This document shows positions 12,958 to 37,929 of a stretch of 64,000 nucleotides of DNA, piece after piece (position 1 is the stretch's first letter; each line of letters begins with the position of its first letter). Where the stretch lies: assembly GCF_020382885.2 (NCBI RefSeq), contig NC_058496.1, positions 9,919,501 through 9,983,500 of the forward strand, written 5' to 3'. Origin of the DNA: Scatophagus argus. Taxonomy: Eukaryota; Chordata; Actinopteri; Scatophagidae. The notes under the pieces are model-generated. The model saw only the letters and a program-made list of their open reading frames with translations, had not been told where the DNA came from and made no database searches. The position numbers were made by a program, and so were the translations under genes.

Positions 12958-14334
12958 AAGATCTAACATATGCTTCTGCTCTATATGCAAAATTATCTTT
13001 TTTGTCCTTTTTCTGTTTTCATGTTACCCATGTTACCAATGTATGAGACTGCTGTTAGCTGGAGTTGGAGATATTTGAATACTAGCAAAAATGAGTGGTC
13101 TTATTTCCTAAAAAATCTCTATGTTGTCACCACTTTAATGGGCCTTGACACACAGTACCCAAAAACTTTTGTTAGTTAAGATAAAACCACCTGAAAACTT
13201 TAATATGAGCACAAAATTGGTCCTCTCTTCATTTCTTTTCAAACCCACCATCCACTCATTCAGATGAGTCAAGGTACTTCATTGTTTCCTGAGTACAAGT
13301 TCCTTAAATTTTCTATTCCTTTAATGATTCACATCCTCAAACCTCAGCAGGCATGCACACATACACACACACATACACGTAAATAGGTATGTTTTTCCCA
13401 TGAAGAGAAACCATTTGCTCATTTTGATGGAGGCCTAAAAGAGAGGTTGAGCTGTGTAAGTGGATTTTTCATTACTAAATGTAATAGGGCAAAGAAAATT
13501 ACAGCTGCTGCAGCAGGAGGGGTATTAGGGCTGCTCATGTACTTTTTACATTGATATTTGTAATGACCAAAGAGGTACAGTGCAGCTGTATATGAGCATT
13601 AGAGAAATTAGCACAGTGCTCTCTCTCCCACATGTGCGCCCTGTCCCTCCTGTCTCAGTCTCCTCCACTCGTCTGCTATCTGCAATTTGGAAAGGTACAT
13701 CCAAACTCACTGGGGAATGAAAAAAGCGTATTTTTTTTTCTCCCCGTTGCCGCTCTGGACTGAGGCAGAAGTGGAAGACTAACATCGAGGAAATAATATT
13801 GCAAATGGAAAGCTATTAGGATGGTCAAGCACTTTCTCATGCTGCTTCTGAAATATGTCATTTATCATGGACCACTGCATGACGAACTTTTAAAGACTCA
13901 AAAATTGTAATTTCCTCACAAGACTGCACAGCCCAGCCTTTCAATGAACCCCAGACCCACAGTGCCCAAGTAATGAATTTATGAGGAAATGATGAAGGTT
14001 GTAAACTTCATATGAGCTCTTTAAAAAAAAAAAAACGAATTCCTTCCATGAATGTTTGTTTTTGTCTTCTGCACTGTAGTGCCTCCTTCCATCCCATTAA
14101 TTTACTTTGATTGATTTGCCAAAACTAAAACATTTTACTAAATTAGAAATTCAGTGTTATTGGCAAAATATACTTTTTTAAGTGGGTTATATTATAATAT
14201 GTATTAATTGTTTATTATGATTGATAATAACAAACATTTAAGCAGTATTTCAGTGTTATAGATGTTTGAGGTAGGGTTAACTTTTGGTACTTCTATATTC
14301 TGTTTGTATTCAAATAAAAAAAATATTTTATGAG
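12958..14334. other. intergenic, no gene seen
   Basis: Unique and AT-rich sequence. The part at 13490-13700 (gtaatagggcaaagaaaattacagc and onwards) is low-repeat. No gene or named element was recognised. Confidence 0.4.
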
Positions 14335-14552
14335 CTCCCACAGTCCCAAAAACATGCACATTAGGTTAAGTGGCAACTCTACATCGCCTATAGGTGCGAG
14401 TGTGACTGTTTGTCTTTGTGTGTTGGACCTGCGATTGATTGATGACCAGTCCAGGTCAGTCCAGTCAGCTGGGAAAGGCTACAGCCCCCCCCCCATTACC
14501 CTGCACTGACAAAGTGGGAATGGAAATTGGATGAATGGATGGATGGATGTTT
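14335..14552 (+). repeat. dispersed teleost repeat, forward copy with (GGAT)n tail
   Basis: This has the pattern cacagtcccaaaaacatgca, taagtggcaactctacatcg, gtgcgagtgtgactgtt, gtgttggacctgcgattgat, cagctgggaaaggctacagc, and ends in gaatggatggatggatg. It is the same family as the reverse copy at 3775-3998. The tandem GGAT tail suggests a retroposon 3' end. Confidence 0.65.
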
Positions 14553-15159
14553 TAAATATAAAATCTGCAAAGTAAATCATGCCTAAAGCTCTCTAATAAG
14601 TGTATAAATAAAATAAGGAAAAGTAAGGAAAACACATCTCTGAAATATAGTGGCATTGAAGCAAAAAGCAGCCATAAATGAAAATATTCTCAGAATTGTA
14701 CTTCTATGTCACTGAGTAAATACTATTCACTATATTATCATGTAAGATATTGCTTCATCTTTAAATTTGTTTAACATTAAATTTTTAATTCAGGCCAAAA
14801 ATCCCTTTAAAGAACTCATAAAAAATTAGAACCTTTGACCGAATCTCACCTCACAGTTCATTTAGTATCAAGCAACAACAGAAATCATCTAATCTCATGG
14901 TTCAGTTAGCTTTTGATCATATCACAAGATCTCCACCAACAAAAGGTAACATTCTTTTAATTTTTTTTTAATTTCTTTTTACATTTTTATCTCATTTATT
15001 TAACCTTGTTTCAGCTTTTTATAGGCTTACATCATAGATGAACAAATATATATAGCTGTTTCTCTTTTATAATGGTACTTTTCATGTATTACACTCACAT
15101 ATGGACCTTTGTTTGTCTTAATACTGTGCAGCTTTTTTTGTTCTCATTCCCTCTTCTTC

Positions 15160-15590
15160 ACTTTGGTGACATTGCACTCTAAGTGCATGGACATTGGTGT
15201 GGAGTTGGTCCTCCTTTTGCAGCTTTTTTGCAGCTGTGGCAGCTTCCACTCATCTGGGAGGGCTTTATCTGGTATTTTGGAATGTTTCTTTGGAGGTATT
15301 TACCCATTCATGCAGAGGAGGATTTGTGGAGTCAGGCACAGGGGGGCACTGGCTCGTGGTTCCGGTCTGTCCCGGGTTGGAGTTGAAGTCGAGCTGAGGT
15401 GGAGGGGGCCTTCCCCAGGATGTTGCTGTGGAGGTTGGAGGCGTAGCATTTCCAAAATGTCTTGTTATGCTGCAGCATTAAGATTTCTCTTTACTGCAAT
15501 TAACGGCCCTAACCCAGCCCCTAAAAACTGCCCCATACCACACCTGCATTCAGTAATAAAGACGTATGTCCTTTGTCTGCATAGTGTATT
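15160..15590 (-). mobile_element. Tc1-like transposase relic, internally deleted
   Basis: The minus strand translates in pieces to a Tc1/mariner-type transposase C-terminal half. About 15400-15590 gives a catalytic-domain segment (frameshifted and with stops) around the conserved stretch that precedes the second catalytic Asp region. About 15183-15340 gives the C-terminal helix region (VPDSTNPPLHEWVNTSKETF). The part between them is missing, so there is an internal deletion. Several stops and frameshifts make it non-functional. The 165-codon open frame on the plus strand here is a shadow of this relic. Confidence 0.75.
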
Positions 15591-15679
15591 GTGCATTTCA
15601 ACCTGACTACATAAAAACCTGTTGAACATGAAACGAAGTAATAACTCCCATTAAGGAAATGTTTTTTGTTATATATTTT

Positions 15680-16030
15680 TGTACAAAGCTACTCACTGTG
15701 GAGCCACCTCTCAGCCTAATTACCAGTGAAATACAAGCATATAGGATAACTGTGTATAATGAGGTTTGACAGCAGCATCATTTCCGTATCCACTGAGACA
15801 GCAGTCCCTTCGTTTCATTTACTCTATCATCCAATATTTATTCCACTTGTATCTCCCTATGGGTTGCTTCTCTTCCCCTCCTCCCCCACCCCTCCATCGT
15901 ATCCAGCCTCATTAGCACATAACAGGCTATCGACATGCATAGCAGGGTCCTGATTTAGACGTTCAGCCTGATTAGCCCTTAATGATGTGAGACAAGCTAC
16001 CTGAATGGAAGTGCACACAGTGGCATAAGA
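15680..16030. other. unique intergenic segment, candidate regulatory element
   Basis: Low-repeat sequence rich in homeodomain-type cores (cctaattaccag, cctcattagcac, cctgattagcccttaatgatg), lying about 1.5-1.8 kb downstream of the rmi1 3' end. It has no coding potential. Conservation is untested. Confidence 0.28.
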
Positions 16031-17495
16031 CAATAACACATGTGTGTGTGCCTTCCTGCATGAACACACACAAATGTAAGCATGCATGGGTACTAACATA
16101 CACTTCCTGAGGACTTGCTTGTTTTCACAATGGAGATATTTAAGCATGAGAGACTGCCACCTAATTATACTGTATGATGGCAGACAAGACGCAAATTAAT
16201 TTGTGTTGTAGAAATTGTTGGGATGTTTCATCTAACAGAGAGATTTCTGACACCTCCACAGAGCTACAAATGAAGATTTATAACTAGGTTTGGTAACAGC
16301 AATCACTCCTCAAAGACATTCAGTAACAGTACACAAATATAAGAAACATTCCCTTCCCCTTTGTCTCAGTTTTCAGCCACCCCAAACTCCTTTATTCTTT
16401 TGTCTCTCCCTCCTGTTTCAACACAGAAACCTATAGGGGCACTAACAACACCAGAGACAACTCCTCCACCCAGTCTGTACTCCCCCAGTTCAATCTTCTC
16501 TCATCCAGTCCATCACGACATTCATCCCCTCCTATGTCATCTGAGCTCTCCTCTAACCATGATATACAATTAACTATTCAAAATCCATATATATGAACAC
16601 CAGAAAATACTCAAGGATACTTTTAATTAACATTATGTCCATGCCCACCATTATGTTTTGTTTCATTATTCATTTAAAGGACAAAAGATAGATAAAATTA
16701 GCAGCAAGCTTACTTCAAACATGTTTTATTAGTCAAAGAGGGTGAAAGAAAATTATAAAATCTTCAGAGCAATTTCATTTCAATAAATAGTACATACAGA
16801 CAGAGCATCAAATGTGTGGTGTATGCATCCATCAAAGACAAAACATAGATGAGGCTCTATAATGAACAGAAAGAGCCGAAGCTCATGGCCTCTCCTTTAT
16901 CTTCCTTTCCTCTCATTCTCCTCTGGGGGAGTTTATTAAAGACCCACGCTGCCCTTGGATATTCAATCATTTTTCAGTCAGAAGTAATGGATGTACTGAA
17001 TGAATGCAAAGGCTGGCAATTCATTACAACAATCAGAATATCAGAATATGACCCCCCTCCATCTGCTTCACTCTTCTTTTAACAAAGTTTTAAATGTATC
17101 AATTAAGAACAGATAAATTATTTTAATCTTTAATTGGCTTACTTTGCTTGGGAGTGATGCAGAGTAGATGAATGAAATCCTCTAATGACAAATGACAGAA
17201 TGCCACATTCACATATAGCAGATGGGATGCATTTCAACACACTGCTTATCATAAGACATCCAGTTTGCACATTGTGCTCTCCAATGTGAAACAGAGGGGC
17301 AGGCTGATCACCAAACCTAAAAGAATACCTTAGTTTCACCACAAAGGGAAAACGTTTAAAGCGATGCTGATGTGCAGTGCTATATTGACTCAGTTTTGCT
17401 AGCAATTTTTCATCTCTGCTTAAGAGGCAATATACATCTCCGCTGCATGTAATTTTCTCATTATCGCCGATTTCCCCTCCGTCTATTTTCTACGT
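16031..17495. other. intergenic and probable rmi1 3' flank
   Basis: AT-rich sequence without recognisable genes. On the minus strand, AATAAA overlaps the rmi1 stop (17495-17500), and ATTAAA-type hexamers lie near 17118-17135. One of these may set the rmi1 poly(A) site. Confidence 0.35.
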
Positions 17496-20400
17496 TTATT
17501 TTCTCCTGTCTCTCACCCTCTGTTCCAGTTCCTGGAGAACTTCCTCACTGACAGGGTCTGTCTTGGTCACTACCGTTTTTCTACCCTCTGGTTTGACCAT
17601 GATAGTCATAATGCAGCACATGTCCACCAGCTCTTCCTGACATCTCCTCATCCCAGTGTCCAGTTCACCTCTCCGGGCTGGGTCACGCTTCAGAGCCCCC
17701 TTCTCTGACACAGAGAAGCCCAGCAGGCCCGTCAGAACCTCATCAGACAGCTCCACGTCCAAGTATCCAGTTCCATCAGATATTGTGGCACTGACACACC
17801 AAAGACCATTGTTGCTGCTCAGCTTCCCCAGGAGAGTCACAATGAAAGCTTTTACGCGGATCTCTGTGGTGTGCAAGCCTGCTTTGGACATCATCTCTTC
17901 CAGCAGGCACAAATATGTAAAAGGTGGCGAGGTCAGATTTAGAGGATGGACCAAGCTGTGACTGTGTGGAACCTTTTTTGGAGGTACTCTATCAAATTCT
18001 GCATTCGGACTATAACTTTGTCCTTGAGTTGTTACAATTCCTGATGGGTTGCTGATCAGTCTACACCTGGAGCCTGAAGTGTCTGTTCTTTTGGTAGAGC
18101 TCTCGCCGTCTCTGTTACATCCTTGTTGAACAGGGAACTGATTTGGCTCTCCAGTCCCAGTTTGCACTTCTACAAGAAAGCAGTCCATGTCTTCATCCAT
18201 GAAATCTCTCTCGCCATTAGCAACAAATTCCAATTCGCATGATGGTTCTAAAGCTGCTGGGGAAAGGAAGGATGAGGAGGTTGGTGCTGTAGGACAGCCA
18301 CCATGGTCTCTTTTCTGTGCAGTGGACCTAGAGTTGCTAGAACCAAGCCGTGACCCAGAGCTGTTCAAAGTGTGCTGCTCAAACTGGGCAGTTTGGTGTT
18401 TCATTGCTTGGTCAGGATTTCCTCCTATTCTGTTTTTGTTCTGTAGAGTGCTTCTATGACTGCTGTCAGCAATATTTGTACTTTCATCAAAAACTATAAC
18501 ATCTAGCTCCTCCAAGGGAATATCGTCAAAGTCTTCATCGTGAAATTCTTCATCTGCCATGTTGTGATCTGGGACCTCTTGTTGAATCAAGAGATCGGAG
18601 GGTAAGAGGTCAGACTCCTCCTGTTCGTTTCTGTGGTGACGACCTTGGACTGAACCACCTCTGTCTCTCTGGGCCAACCCACTTCTGTAAGAATGGGCAG
18701 AGGCTTCACCTCTGCAATAGCATAATGCTGGACTGAGTTCCGAGTGTTTTAACAGTGCTGATTTTACAGCCCATATAACTATAACTCACAACTGTTAAGA
18801 TTTATGTTGGATTACAGCTTGAAGTTTGTACATTTCCAATAACTTGACACCAGAGAGCTTGTTCTGCATTCTATGTCATGATTAGTGTAGTGCATTAACC
18901 CATGAGAGAAAACACTACTAAAATTAGGTTATCAAACAGACTGGAGATACAAAGTTGCTAAAATAGCTGAAAGATAAATGCTAGTATTGTTTTCAAATAC
19001 TATTCTTCTAAAATTCAAAATGGCAAGGTACATCAAAATATCAAGACATCACATTGTTTTTCACCTACCTGGAAGAGGCTGCTGAGACTACGCTTCTGAC
19101 AGAGGAGCTTCTCGAGAACTGAGTAGAGGTCTCACTCAGTGTCCCATAGCCACTGTCTTGACCAGGCCAAACCTGAACCCTATCCACCGCCTCCTGGACC
19201 TCCAGATTGGCCAACAACTCTGCATCATCAAGCTCCACTTCCTGGTTACCTAAATAAAAAAACAAAATAGGCACAACATTATGCTCATGTTTATTTCTGA
19301 TTCTGGTAGTTTAAGCAAAGAAATGTGATTGTTACACCAGTGATCCATGTCAGTTAAATAAATAAGTCAAATAACATAAAGAAAAAAAAACAGGCAATTT
19401 AATGTGTCCATTTACATTCTTAAACAGGCTTTATTTCATATCAAATAAAAGTTTCTCATCAAATTTATGCCAAGCTGTTATATACTGTTCATATTCTACT
19501 GCCCTTTGTACCACATGATGTACCATTAAACGATACAAAAGTGCTCATGAACCTACCTTGTTGTGGTGCTGATGAGACCTCTTCCCCCTGCTGCTGCTCC
19601 TCTTCAGGAAGCCCCAACGTCCGACTAAGCATCCTGCCCTGTCAGAATAGTATAGAAATGTATCACTTGATCTGCATTCATTTGCATGTTATACACTGCT
19701 GTATACAGGAAACTTAAAGATGCATTGGTTTAAATTTTACCTGATTATTCCTGTCCACCAGGTCCTCCACCTCACCACCCAGAACCTTGACGTTGGACGG
19801 TCCCAACAGAAGCATCCCAAGTCTGCAAAACATCCGCCCTCGCAACTGGAGCTTCACACCAGGCCTGAGGATTACAAACAATCCCTTTAAAACATATAGT
19901 TTCTTTAAAAACTAAAATAGTACAAAATTTTTTCCCAGGTTTCAATCAGTCATGCCTTTTTAATTAATGAGAAATGGCACAGAAATATTTATTCAATTTT
20001 ATTTGATTTTTTGACATAATGACTGACATGAAGCAGTTCCTCTATTTCTTCTGCTTTAAATTTACTTTAAAAAAGACTTCTTCTTAGACAATGTGGTGCA
20101 GTTAAGCGTTCCACAGATCAATTCCTAACCTGAGATCTATGCTGAGAGCAGGTATAGACTGATACTCCATGGCCTCCAAGCTCTGAACCCCATCTGTCAC
20201 CTGCACAACAAAGACACTGAACAAATGAGCAAGGAAATGATTGGAAAATTAATGCAGATTTACTTTCTTAAAATATCACAAAATTACTTTTAATTACTAT
20301 TACTTCGCTAAACTGTTGCATGTATAACAAAACCAGAGAAACAAATTAAAACTAACATGAAAGTTGCATATTTAGCTGTGACATACTGCTAATATAATAC

Positions 20401-23196
20401 TGTTATGCATGTAAGTCACACTTCTCAAAACTTAACTTATGCTTAAAACGTAATCTAGACATGCATTTGGAAATAACAGTTTTTCTGTGTTTTCAGTACA
20501 TATCCTTGCGAGTGCGGACTTGAGGTTGAACATATCTGCTTTCTTATCCTGCCTTTTGGCAGTGGTTCCAATGCATTTTCAGTGCCAGAGGTCTTTCCAT
20601 CACATGACTTGCTCAAAAGGAGAAACACTAAAGAATAAATAAAATCCATTGTGACGTTTCTAAGCAACACCAGCACTAAGCTAAACCATAGAGCACTGAC
20701 AAGTCGAATATTTAAAGTGAAAATTACAGTCTGTACCTTATATCCCAGCATGTTACCCTTTCATACGCTTTTACAGACTGTACTTGTCTACTTTGATTTC
20801 TTTTTATATTCTATATACTTCGTTTCATAAATGCCTCAAACCTGCAAAAGCAGCATGCGGGTTGGTCTGGCTTCCCATGGCCTCTGGGTGGCTTGTGTGA
20901 CAGCAGACACCTCGTCATTCGCACAGTCTGTGCCCCTCAACTTCTGCAGCTGACCATACGCAGGCTGGCTGATATCCAGTAATGAGTCAACCTGAAAGAG
21001 AGTGGGAGCTTTAGATGTGTTGCCTTTCCATGCAAATGAATTTCTTCAGTATGGAGTAAAATGGTTGACACTACAGTAATATTACAGTATAATGAACTGT
21101 ACTAGAATTGCTGGTCTTATTTGTGAACTGAACATGCACTTGGTTTGGCTACAACAGCTTGCTGTGTGAATTTTTATCTATTTTGGGTTGGTTTATTGAA
21201 TTATAACACATTAATCAAGACAAAGTGAACATTGCTTTGCTCGTTGTGGACTACTATTTTTCGTGACACACGATTTTTTTTTTGTTGGTTAACATGGGAT
21301 TTTTGCCTGTATTCAGCTGCAGGCGCAAATATCGTCGTCCTCGGAATGCAGTTTGCTGCTTGTACATGTTAGTTTTTAACAAGGTTGCCTTTTAATTGTC
21401 AGCCAAAGTGAGTCCTCTGAGCCAATGTTGGCTAATTTATAATTTTCTACCAACCAATAGGCATTTTCTAATCATATAGAAAACATGAAACAAAATGTAT
21501 GATCAACAAGTGTGTACCTGAACGCAAAAGGTGCCGCTGAGCTCAGTCTTCTGGGCCTGAGAGAGTCCCTCCGGCAGAACAGGGTAGTCCAGGTCCCGCA
21601 GGTCTGTCAACAGCCACTGGTCTAGCACCTACAATTTCATATAATATTATGTAATCATGTGATTTCTACTATGAGATTTATTTTATAATATCCTGTATTA
21701 ACAGTTATAGAAGTCAAATTCTTAGACATATTGGTTACGTTTGCTTTCATGACATAAATGACCATTAAATTATGCTATGCTAAAAGTAACCCCATTACAG
21801 CCACAGTGCTGTGCTCAGATCCAACTTTGCCATTAGAAGAGTTTAAATTCTCCAAAGAAATGATTCAACAAAGACCCACAGACGTCACTAGGAAGTTTAA
21901 GCTGAGTGATTCAGCAGTGTCATCAAGTTCCTGCGGATTTTTGATGTCTTATTCACAATATGAACGTCCCTGTTGACATCATTCAAAAAGTGCTCTCTCG
22001 GGTTCTAGGTAGTGACCATGTGGGCCACTTATTTAATTATTTGTACTATTCTCATGTTCTTGGAACCATCAGGAGACGATATTTATGATGTCTATTTGAA
22101 TTTAAAAAAAACAAAAAAACTTTGGCCATGGAGCGACACAGCTGTTCAGCAGCAATATTTTGGTACACTGTGGGGTACAAATGATGCGTAAAATGCAGGA
22201 AAACATACCCCCCACATGACGCCACCACCAGCTGGTACAGCTGACACTTGGCAAGATGGATTTATGTTGTTTACACAAAAAAAATTTGCCTTGCTATCCG
22301 CATGTTGCAACAGAAACCAGGATTTGTCAGATCAGGAGGTGTTATTTTAGTCCTCAATCATCCACTTTAGCCTATCACGACCCCCTGCAGCATGACATTC
22401 TTGTTTTCAGCTAACAGTAGTAGACAGTAGTCTTCGGCTTTTCTTCTTGTCTTCTCCAATGTATTGATCTTTCAGTGTGCAGTATACACATGTAAGGTTC
22501 AACAACATTTGTATACTGGGCTCCACAGTATACATAGCAACTTTTGAGGTGACTTGGATTGCCATCCAAAATAAAACAGCTTCTTAAATGCCGAGTTGCT
22601 ATATGCGTGTGCAGTGTGTCAGTAGGCCGGAATTTCTTTCCATACAAGAAAGAAAGAAAAACACCTGCTGTGTCAAGGAGATTATTCATTTCAAACTGGT
22701 TTACTCCTAGAGTGGTTCAGCCAAAAAACAGGATCACCCCAGAGAGGTAATTGGTCCCAAACCGCAAGACAAAATAGAACCGCTGTAAGGATGAAATTAT
22801 TTTTTTCATTTTGTCTTCCTTAAAGGGCTTAAACGATTATCATTCAAATTGCAAATTTATTTTGCCTGTCTGCAGACACCAGACCAAAACTAGTCAGAGA
22901 ATCAAGTGGGAAGGTGTCAAAGGACATCAACCAGGAGTCAGTGGATGGTTGGAGAAAGTTCAAGGAGGACACGCTAGAGCTGAGAACAGCCCTAACCACC
23001 TTGTTACCTCCATGTAGTCAGACATCCTGCCTACCTGTTGGTTGATTTGCTGCTGGGACAGATGGCCTGCTCCTCCTGCCTCTTCCTGCAGCCACCCCAC
23101 ACAGGCTTCCAACCAGGCAAAGGGCACCTGGACGTGCCAGGAGGACTGCAACCAGGCTTTGGTTGCTCCCACCACGGCCTGGATCTCAGGAGCCAT
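17496..23196 (-). CDS. rmi1: rmi1, RecQ-mediated genome instability protein 1
   Basis: Eight coding exons on the minus strand: 23196-23035, 21628-21518, 20991-20842, 20200-20130, 19864-19741, 19638-19557, 19249-19069, 18711-17496; all have GT-AG junctions and phases join to about 698 aa (human about 625). The protein is the scaffold of the BLM-TOP3A-RMI1 dissolvasome, which resolves double Holliday junctions without crossover in the nucleus. Exon 1 gives the helical N-terminus (TKAWLQSSWHVQVPFAWLEAC...LSQQQINQQ). Exons 2-5 give the N-terminal OB fold (LTDLRDL, SQPAYGQLQKLRG, WEARPTRMLLLQ, LGPSNVKVLGGEV). The middle is acidic and Ser-rich, presumably disordered. The C-terminal OB fold occupies about residues 545-698 (SPPFTYLCLL, VKAFIVTLLGKLSS, ISDGTGYLDVELSDEVL, CCIMTIMVKP) and is the region that pairs with RMI2. 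The start chosen is the first ATG with homology. It is divergently arranged with hnrnpk. Confidence 0.95.
21820..22375 (-). mobile_element. Tc1/mariner transposase relic in rmi1 intron 1
   Basis: Read on the minus strand, decayed blocks follow the order of a Tc1-like transposase: a 'S/TDE-RF' type block (gatctgacaaatcctggtttctg), then MDPSC-like and GGGVMWG-like blocks (ccaagtgtcagctgtaccagctggtggtggcg), then a WP-W/QSPDLNP-like block (gtggcccacatggtcactac), then the C-terminal helix region. Stops and frameshifts are frequent, so this is a dead copy. It appears to belong to a different Tc1 subfamily from the relic at 15160-15590. Confidence 0.6.
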
Positions 23197-23829
23197 CCTC
23201 TTTCCTTGGTTGTATTTGACTTTCTGTTATTTTCTCCACTGCGGCGAGTTATCGACAGGAGAGATTAGATTATTGATTCAAGAACACAGAAGAGTTATCG
23301 TCTGTTATCTTTCTGTGATCATATCAACACGAATAAGCCCCGTTTCTCTGAAGATGGTCACTCATTACCTGAGAAACAGCCTCTTCCATGAAGTGTTGTG
23401 GTAAGCAGTTGCAAAGGCGCCAAAGTTGACCAACTTATTTTGCAATGTTAATACTACTGTACCTGCTCGTTGTGTCCATACAGCATGACCACACCACCTC
23501 TTATATACAACAGCAGTTGTGAATCCTAGCGATTATGCTTGTACAAGTTATCAAAAGGGCAGAAATTAACATTATGCACGCAGATCAAAACTTATTAACA
23601 AAAATAACGTGAATAGCTAAACTGGGATGTAACCTGCATCCGGAAAGCGGGTTTATCGTATCGCTTTGGGAACGCCTCGGAGCGCAAGATTGACATCTCT
23701 TATGGCCAATTGTGACTCTCGCCTGTTAGCTTTGCGTTCTGTTCAACCAATCAGCAGACGGAAACCAAACGCGTATGTTTCCAAGTTAGGTAGAGAAAGA
23801 AGGGGGACGAGTGAGGTGTTGCACCGCAG
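23197..23829. promoter_or_regulatory. bidirectional promoter of rmi1 and hnrnpk, with hnrnpk non-coding exon 1
   Basis: The two start regions lie head to head within about 630 bp. CCAAT boxes are at 23706-23710 (ggccaat) and 23747-23751 (aaccaatcagc); no clear TATA box is seen. The hnrnpk non-coding exon 1 probably starts near 23780-23800 and ends at 23829 (gcaccgcag|gtttgt). Transcription starts are inferred, not seen. Confidence 0.55.
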
Positions 23830-25118
23830 GTTTGTGTTTTGACGCTATTTTACTTTTTCCCTAGCTACCGTGAGCCTAATGCAGTTAAAGTGCATTGATA
23901 TTATGAAAGGAAATATGTATTTATCAGGCAATCCGTTGATTATGTAGTATACACTACAGCGATGCCTAATTAGCTGGCCTGGCTAGCTTCCCTTGTGCTC
24001 AACCGAAATTACGGCAACATGGCGAAATTAGCTAGGTGCTATGCTGGGTGACTCGGGGTGGTCTTGGTATTGATCGACTGCCAGTATTTCTACATCATAG
24101 TCGTATTAGGTCAGCGACACATCACGATGCCCCAAGTCGTGTACAACTAGTTAAGTGTTTGAAAAGAGTACGACCGACTTTTAGTGAAACTGCTAATCGG
24201 AAGTACGTGACGACGCTGGTAGCTAACGCATTTCCTCCAGGATAGTTAGCTAATGTTATCCCGGTAGCTAACGCTAACATTAACCACAGTCGTCGACTTA
24301 GCTTAGCAAGTTGGGTTTCAATGGACCTTGGTTATCCCACTTTCGATTTAATCAGCGGACCCATTTTACGACTTAATTTCTGACTCCAGTCGTTAAACTA
24401 TATGTTGCTTGAAACTGTGCCGTGTTGATTGTTTAAGATAACAGTAACTCAGCGTATTGACGTTATTTCGGCAACGGAATCTATCTTTAGTGTTATTGGT
24501 TAGTTACTAGCTGAATAACTCGTCTCTTGGTCCTTAGTGGGGCCGTTAAATTCTCACTTTTCTTTTACTTCCGAAACATTACAAAATGCCTGCTTCTTTT
24601 AATGTCAATATGTGATAACTGATAACATTGAACTGATTGTGCCTCTTCGAATAATGATGGCCCATACTATGCATTTGTATACACTGAATATCAATCACAT
24701 TTGTTAAAAGAGAGATGAAACGTGATGTATGTGATCACAATGGGATCGTTTTAGACTTACCCAATCACTGAGACTTTTTCATTATTACATTTCAGTGTTT
24801 CAACTAGCCTCTCCCTCCCCGACAGGTCGCAGCAGCTGTTTGGTCCTTGCTAATTTAGTTCCGCCTATTAACACGCCCTTGTCCCTGAAATAAATATCGG
24901 TGAGTGCAGGTTTTCGGCCAGATTTTCTCTAATTTCATTTCATCCTTGGTTCTTGAATAACAGGATCTTGAGAATCCAGCTTGTCTTGTCTTATTTCTCC
25001 CCTCCCTTATTGCGATGTTGACAGATTACCACAGCTCACAGGGGCCAGTTTTCTGCTTCTCTCTCCTCTTTGCTTCGGACCAAGGTGCTCACCACTTCTT
25101 CTCTGCTGTCAGAAGACC
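23830..25118 (+). other. hnrnpk: hnrnpk 5' UTR introns and non-coding exon 2
   Basis: Intron 1 runs from 23830. A probable second non-coding exon lies at 24826-24899 (acceptor cccgacag, donor cg|gtgagt). A short leader, 25113-25118 (aagacc), precedes the ATG after acceptor gctgtcag. Intron 1 contains repeated ttagctaacg-type motifs (about 23960-24300). Confidence 0.55.

Positions 25119-37929
<12,811 letters not shown>

Noticed and set aside
15109..15606. 165-codon plus-strand open frame
   Set aside because: It is antisense to a Tc1-like transposase relic and has no domain of its own.
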